From Pseudomonadota bacterium (lineage in GTDB: Bacteria > Pseudomonadota > Gammaproteobacteria > Xanthomonadales > Xanthomonadaceae): 9,798 nucleotides of DNA. Both the position numbers and the translations under genes were made by a program. A model generated the notes under the pieces. It saw nothing but the letters and a program-made list of their open reading frames with translations, searched no databases and was not told the origin of the DNA. Positions within the stretch are counted from its first letter, which is position 1; each line of letters opens with the position of its first letter. The stretch is from positions 1 through 9,798 of the forward strand of contig JAFAEU010000362.1 in NCBI GenBank assembly GCA_023423855.1, in the 5' to 3' direction. This document shows, one piece after another, positions 6,697 through 9,798 of this stretch.

Positions 6697-8031
6697 ATGA
6701 GCATCTTTACCGAAGCCGAAGCCAAGGCCATCCTCGACAAGGTCATCGCGCTGTCCACCGCTGACGAATGCACCGCGACGCTGAGCGGCGGCACCTCCGG
6801 CAACATCCGCTTCGCGCTGAACAACGTGTCCACCAGCGGCATCGTCGACGACGTGTCGCTCGCCGTGAACGTGGCGTTCGGCCAGCGCGTGGGCACCGCG
6901 ACCATCAACGAGTTCGACGACGCCTCGCTGGAGCGCGTGGTGCGCCGCGCCGAGGACCTCGCGCGGCTGGCACCGGAGAACCCGGAGTTCATGCCGGCGA
7001 TCGGGAAGCAGGCCTACCGGCCGACCGGCACGTTCAGCGCCGCCACCGCCGCGATCACGCCCGAGCAGCGCGCGCGGATCGCCGCCGCCTCGATCGGGCC
7101 GTGCAAGGACGCCGGGCTGATCGCCGCCGGCTACCTGGAGGACAGCCACGGCTTCGTCGCCATCGCCAACAGCAACGGCAACTTCGGCTACCAGACCTCG
7201 ACCAGCGCGGACTACACCTGCACGGTGCGCACCGAGGACGGCACCGGCTCGGGCTGGGTCGGCCGCAACGTTACCGACGTTTCCGACCTCGACGCCTCGC
7301 GCAGCATCGACATCGCCATCCGCAAGGCGCGCGAATCCTCCGACGCCAGGGCGCTGGAGCCGGGCAAGTACACGGTGATCCTCGAGCCGCACGCCGCCGC
7401 GGGCCTGATCTCGTTCATGATGAACTTCTTCGACGCGCGCAGCGCCGACGAGGGCCGCAGTTTCCTGTCGAAGAAGGGCGGCGGCAACAAGCTCGGCGAA
7501 CAGGTCTACGATCCGCGCGTGAACCTGTGGGCCGATCCCTGGGACGCCGACGTGCCGGTGCTGCCGTGGGACGGCAGCGGCCTGGCGCGCACCCGGATGC
7601 CGATCATCGAGAACGGCAAGATCGCCAACCTCGCCTATTCGCGCTACTGGGCCAAGCAGCAGGGCAAGACCGAGACCGCGATGCCCGGCAACCTGATCCT
7701 GGGCGGTGGAACCAAGTCCACGGCGGATCTCGTGCGCGAGACCGAGAAGGGCATCCTCGTCACCCGCACCTGGTACATCCGCATGGTCGACCCGCAGACG
7801 GTGCTGCTGACCGGCCTGACCCGCGACGGCACGTTCTACATCGAGAACGGGCAGATCCGGTATCCGCTGAAGAACTTCCGCTTCAACGAGTCGCCGGTGA
7901 TCATGCTCAACAACATCGACGAGCTGGGCAAGCCGGTGCGCGTCAGCGGCGACGAGTCGCGGTTTGCGATGATGATTCCGCCCATGCGGCTGCGGGACTT
8001 CACGTTCACTTCGCTGTCGGATGCGGTCTGA
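6697..8031 (+). CDS. PmbA/TldE-like protein, non-catalytic partner of TldD
   Basis: The 444-residue product has the length of PmbA/TldE (about 450 in E. coli) and its fold-typical segments: an N-terminal domain with STSGIVDDVSLAVNVAFGQR (about 44-63), a central domain, and a C-terminal domain ending in NFRFNESPVIMLNNID and the following GKPVR. It has no HExxxH motif; the equivalent region reads EPHAAAGL. This matches the TldE role of partner without its own metal site. Start: ATG at 6697 with AGGAG (6683-6687) 9 nt upstream; the spacing of 21 nt from tldD2 points to one transcript. The N-terminus (MSIFTEAEAKAIL) has no signal peptide, unlike both TldD copies. Either the heteromer is exported together by the Tat system or this protein stays in the cytoplasm. 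It is followed by a GC-rich hairpin and a long repeat region that should separate it from the next gene. Confidence 0.9.
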   Translation: MSIFTEAEAKAILDKVIALSTADECTATLSGGTSGNIRFALNNVSTSGIVDDVSLAVNVAFGQRVGTATINEFDDASLERVVRRAEDLARLAPENPEFMPAIGKQAYRPTGTFSAATAAITPEQRARIAAASIGPCKDAGLIAAGYLEDSHGFVAIANSNGNFGYQTSTSADYTCTVRTEDGTGSGWVGRNVTDVSDLDASRSIDIAIRKARESSDARALEPGKYTVILEPHAAAGLISFMMNFFDARSADEGRSFLSKKGGGNKLGEQVYDPRVNLWADPWDADVPVLPWDGSGLARTRMPIIENGKIANLAYSRYWAKQQGKTETAMPGNLILGGGTKSTADLVRETEKGILVTRTWYIRMVDPQTVLLTGLTRDGTFYIENGQIRYPLKNFRFNESPVIMLNNIDELGKPVRVSGDESRFAMMIPPMRLRDFTFTSLSDAV

Positions 8032-8033
8032 GG

Positions 8034-8059
8034 GGCGCCGCCGACGGATGAGCGGCGCC
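8034..8059 (+). terminator. GC-rich hairpin just after pmbA
   Basis: GGCGCCGC (8034-8041) pairs with GCGGCGCC (8052-8059) around a 10-nt loop, beginning 3 nt after the stop codon. No T-tract follows, so it is not a classical intrinsic terminator. Together with the REP pair next to it, it may stabilise the 3' end or help termination. Confidence 0.45.
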
Positions 8060-8061
8060 TG

Positions 8062-8137
8062 CCTGGAGGAGCGGCTTCAGCCGCGACCGGGATCGACATG
8101 ATCCGGAAATCGGTCGCGCCTGAAGGCGCTCCTACAG
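8062..8137. repeat. GTAG-type REP pair (BIME-like), copy 2
   Basis: This has the same arrangement and orientation as 4661-4738: a left arm with GCGGCTTCAGCCGC and a right arm with GCGCCTGAAGGCGC. The left tip is mutated from GTAG to GGAG; the right tip keeps CTAC. The loop between the arms differs from copy 1, so it is not part of a simple duplication of the locus. With copy 1 it brackets the tldD2-pmbA unit. Confidence 0.85.
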
Positions 8138-8140
8138 ACG

Positions 8141-8167
8141 TGTCATTCCGAACGAAGTGAGGAATCT
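8141..8167 (+). repeat. Single arm of the GTCATTCCGA repeat family
   Basis: TGTCATTCCGAACGAAGTGA and the following GGAATCT match the inner arm of the element at 4739-4844 (TGTCATTTCGAGCG and following bases) and the arm at 8526-8552. It starts only 3 nt after the REP tip CCTACAG. No inverted partner was found nearby, so it looks like half of a broken element. Confidence 0.55.
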
Positions 8168-8673
8168 CGTTGAATCAATGGCCCGGATTGATCCGCTTTG
8201 CTGCTGTTGCGCGATTCCCGCTTCACGCGGGACGGCGGTTGCTCAGGGGTTCCTTGGTCGCGGGTTGATGGGGGCAAGAGCAAGAGCTTCCGCTCGCCGC
8301 GGGCGAGCGGGTTCATTTCTTTTGCTGGCCCAAAAGAAACGAACCAAAGAAAAGGGCCTTCCCCGCAACGTCACAAGCCTTCGACGATTGGACTATCGGG
8401 ATTTTTCGACAGGGCATCCATGCCCTGGCGAAAAACGGCGGGCATCCATGCCCGCCGCCCTCCGGGTCTGGATGGCGTGTCGCTGTTTGGCAGGAAGAGC
8501 GTTGCTCGCGATCCCCCCAACAGACTGTCATCCCGAGCGCAGCGAGGGATCTGCTGCCCGGTGTGATGCTCGTGCGGAAGAGGAGATCGCTTCCCCGGAT
8601 CGGGGTGACAGCTCCATTCCGTTGGATGCTCTCCGGGTAGAGGTGCGGGTCGGTGCGGCAACCTCCTGAGCCG
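8168..8673. other. Gene-free, hairpin-rich intergenic mosaic
   Basis: No gene is supported over about 500 nt. The stretch holds a row of short perfect hairpins: CCCGC/GCGGG (8217-8231), CCGCTCGCC/GGCGAGCGG (8290-8310), TTTCTTTTG/CAAAAGAAA around CTGGCC (8316-8339), CAGGGCAT/ATGCCCTG (8410-8427) and CGGCGGGCAT/ATGCCCGCCG (8436-8457). The last two share a GCATCCATGC core. The segment around CCCAAAAGAAACGAACCAAAG is of a type I have seen recurring between genes in Xanthomonadaceae. A further repeat pair lies at 8526-8610. Open frames across it translate the repeats and are not credible proteins. No convincing promoter for the following gene was recognised. Confidence 0.6.
8526..8610. repeat. GTCATCCCGAGCG-type imperfect inverted repeat
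   Basis: The left arm TGTCATCCCGAGCGCAGCGA with GGGATCT (8526-8552) faces a poorer match ending CGGGGTGACA (right arm about 8584-8610). It belongs to the same family as 8141-8167 and the core of 4739-4844. Its translation gives the familiar spurious peptide CHPERSEGS. Confidence 0.5.
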
Positions 8674-9372
8674 ATGAACCGCGGGCAGTTCCTGCGGATG
8701 ATGCTCGGCGCCGCAGCGACGCTGGCGCTGCCGCCGCTGCGCGCGCAGTCGGCGGCCTACGATTTCCGGTTCACGCGCCTGAAGTACGACTCCGGCGACT
8801 GGGACGTGGACGCGCGCATGCCGTCGAACCTCATCACCTCGCTGATCGACTACACCAACCTGCGGGTGGACCCGAAGGAGCACGTGGTCGAACTCGCCGA
8901 CCCGAAGATGCTGTCGGCGCCGTTCTGCTACCTCGCCGGGCACAAGCTGGTCGAGTTCAACGAGGCCGAGCGGCGAAATTTCGAGCGCTACGTGCGCAAC
9001 GGTGGCTTCGTGTTCGCCGACGACTGCAACCACGACATCGACGGCCTGTTCGCGAAGTCGTTCGAGGCGCAGATGGCTTCGATCTTCGGCGCGAGGGCCC
9101 TGAAGAAGCTGCCCAACAGCCATCCGATCTACAGCAGCTTCTTCCGCTTCCCGGACGGCCCACCGGCGACCAGTTTCGAACTCAACGGCTGGGGTGACGA
9201 TCTGGTGCACGACTATCTCAAGGGCATCTCGATCGACGGCCGACTCGGCGTGCTCTACAGCAACAAGGACTACGGCTGCGAATGGGACTACGACTGGCGC
9301 AACAAGCGCTTCCTCGCCGAGGACAACACGAAGTTCGCGGTCAACATCGTGGTGTATGCGTTGACGGCATGA
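8674..9372 (+). CDS. DUF4159-family protein with N-terminal export signal
   Basis: The 232-residue product matches DUF4159, a family of unknown activity with a glutamine-amidotransferase-like look. It is often encoded beside MoxR ATPase/DUF58/vWA gene clusters, as here. Seen: an N-terminal signal (NRGQFLRMMLGAAATLALPPLRAQS, where the R-G-x-F-L pattern recalls a Tat motif with the second arginine lost), probable cleavage around residues 24-28, then the DFRFTRLKY start of the mature domain. RNGGFVFADDCNHDID follows at about residues 109-124, then SHPIYSSFFRFPDG (about 149-162) and GRLGVLYSNKDYG (about 189-201). The ATG at 8674 is preferred over an in-frame GTG at 8653 because it starts right before the signal; no good Shine-Dalgarno is visible for either. 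It is separated from pmbA by 642 nt and from the MoxR gene by 202 nt containing a repeat. Likely periplasmic; function unknown. Confidence 0.88.
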   Translation: MNRGQFLRMMLGAAATLALPPLRAQSAAYDFRFTRLKYDSGDWDVDARMPSNLITSLIDYTNLRVDPKEHVVELADPKMLSAPFCYLAGHKLVEFNEAERRNFERYVRNGGFVFADDCNHDIDGLFAKSFEAQMASIFGARALKKLPNSHPIYSSFFRFPDGPPATSFELNGWGDDLVHDYLKGISIDGRLGVLYSNKDYGCEWDYDWRNKRFLAEDNTKFAVNIVVYALTA

Positions 9373-9428
9373 AAATGCATGTATCACTTCGCCCACGTTT
9401 CTACTCGCCATCATGGCGGTCGTTCCAG

Positions 9429-9513
9429 CCGTCATTCCAGCGAAAGCTGGAATCCATGGTGACGTTGTGCTTGCCGCGGCCAAAATGGATTCCAGCTTTC
9501 GCTGGGATGACGG
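9429..9513. repeat. Long inverted repeat between the DUF4159 and MoxR genes
   Basis: Two 29-nt arms (9429-9457 and 9485-9513) are inverted copies with a single mismatch, separated by 27 nt. Each arm contains its own smaller hairpin around GCGAAAGC. It is the same family as 2860-2949. It could form a very stable stem in the transcript and lower read-through from the DUF4159 gene into the MoxR gene. Confidence 0.85.
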
Positions 9514-9574
9514 TGTCTCCGGCGCGCCGTCGCCGTCTGCCTTCCGAACAGCCGTGCCAGACCAGGATCACCCC

Positions 9575-9798
9575 ATGAGCCCCCCCCTCACCGAATCCGA
9601 AATCCAGTCGCGCCTCTCGCGCCTGGCCGACCTGCGCGCGGCGATCGCCACCGCGATCGTCGGCCAGCACGACGTCGTCGAACAGCTGCTGACCGGCCTG
9701 CTCGCAGGCGGCCACTGCCTGCTGGAAGGCGTGCCCGGCCTCGGCAAGACGCTGCTGGTGCGCACCCTCGGCCAGGCGCTGGAGCTGCAGTTCCGGCG
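9575..9798 (+). CDS. MoxR-family AAA+ ATPase (5' end only)
   Basis: The first 74 residues are present; the gene runs off the right edge (the family usually has about 310-350 residues). MoxR proteins are hexameric AAA+ chaperones that, with vWA-domain partners, mature or activate enzymes and envelope complexes. Seen: the N-terminal helix leading to IVGQHDVVEQLLTGLLAGGH (residues 28-47), typical of the family's start, and the Walker A motif GVPGLGKT at residues 52-59. Walker B and the sensor residues lie outside the window. The ATG at 9575 has AGGA at 9564-9567, 7 nt upstream. Same strand as the DUF4159 gene, with an inverted repeat between the two. No signal peptide, so it acts in the cytoplasm. 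Genes for DUF58 and vWA proteins would be expected downstream. Confidence 0.92.
   Translation, partial: MSPPLTESEIQSRLSRLADLRAAIATAIVGQHDVVEQLLTGLLAGGHCLLEGVPGLGKTLLVRTLGQALELQFR

Noticed and set aside
5299..7392. Very long minus-strand open frame (697 residues) under tldD2 and pmbA
   Set aside because: High-GC antisense shadow: low-complexity Arg/Ala/Val-rich translation with no domain, while the opposite strand codes for clear TldD and TldE proteins.
8217..8457. Repeated palindromes as a possible CRISPR array
   Set aside because: The units differ in sequence and spacing; there are no regularly spaced identical repeats and no cas genes.
8157..8669. Plus-strand frame with CCCC and Cys-rich look (170 residues), and the overlapping 122-residue frame at 8198-8566
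   Set aside because: Both run across the hairpin mosaic; segments such as CHPERSEGS are repeat translations, and no start signal or coherent domain is seen.
9282..9578. Plus-strand frame of 98 residues between the DUF4159 and MoxR genes
   Set aside because: It overlaps the end of the DUF4159 gene in another frame and then translates the 9429-9513 inverted repeat (WIPAFAGMT-type peptide).

Overview
The window is high-GC proteobacterial DNA, most likely from the Xanthomonadaceae/Lysobacteraceae (Lysobacter, Luteimonas or a relative). This rests on the base composition, the protein families, and the intergenic repeats. The repeats include GTAG-type REP hairpins (GTAGGAGCGGCTTCAGCCGC), inverted repeats of the GTCATTCCAGCGAAAGCTGG type, and GTCATTCCGAGCG-type repeats. 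The genus assignment is inference; no rRNA or tRNA gene is present to confirm it.

Layout. On the minus strand at the left are the 5' part of fdhD (formate dehydrogenase sulfurtransferase, cut by the left edge) and a DUF885-family lipoprotein with an HEAMPGH motif. Divergent from the latter, on the plus strand, come two tandem, highly similar genes for Tat-signal-bearing TldD-type metallopeptidases (2999-4630 and 5041-6675, both starting with TTG). A PmbA/TldE-like gene without a signal peptide follows 21 nt later (6697-8031). After a gene-free stretch of about 640 nt packed with hairpins and repeats comes a DUF4159 protein with an N-terminal signal (8674-9372). The 5' end of a MoxR-family AAA+ ATPase gene (from 9575) runs off the right edge.

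How the genes may work together. TldD and TldE homologues are known to form a heteromeric zinc peptidase that degrades unfolded or leader peptides. Here both catalytic-type subunits carry an RRDFL twin-arginine signal, while the TldE-like subunit has none. The complex could be assembled in the cytoplasm and exported as a unit, or the partners could be separated; the sequence alone cannot decide. A 47-nt block with a plausible sigma70-type promoter (TTGCGY, 17-nt spacer, AAGAAT) precedes both tldD copies at identical internal spacing, so each copy appears to have its own promoter, inherited through duplication. The DUF4159-MoxR pair probably opens a MoxR/DUF58/vWA-type cluster that continues outside the window.

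The most notable non-coding features are two REP pairs flanking the tldD2-pmbA unit and a 106-bp MITE-like element with 13-bp terminal inverted repeats and a perfect 8-bp flanking direct repeat at the tip of one REP pair. A mosaic of hairpins also lies between pmbA and the DUF4159 gene. No CRISPR array, tRNA, rRNA or transposase gene was seen.
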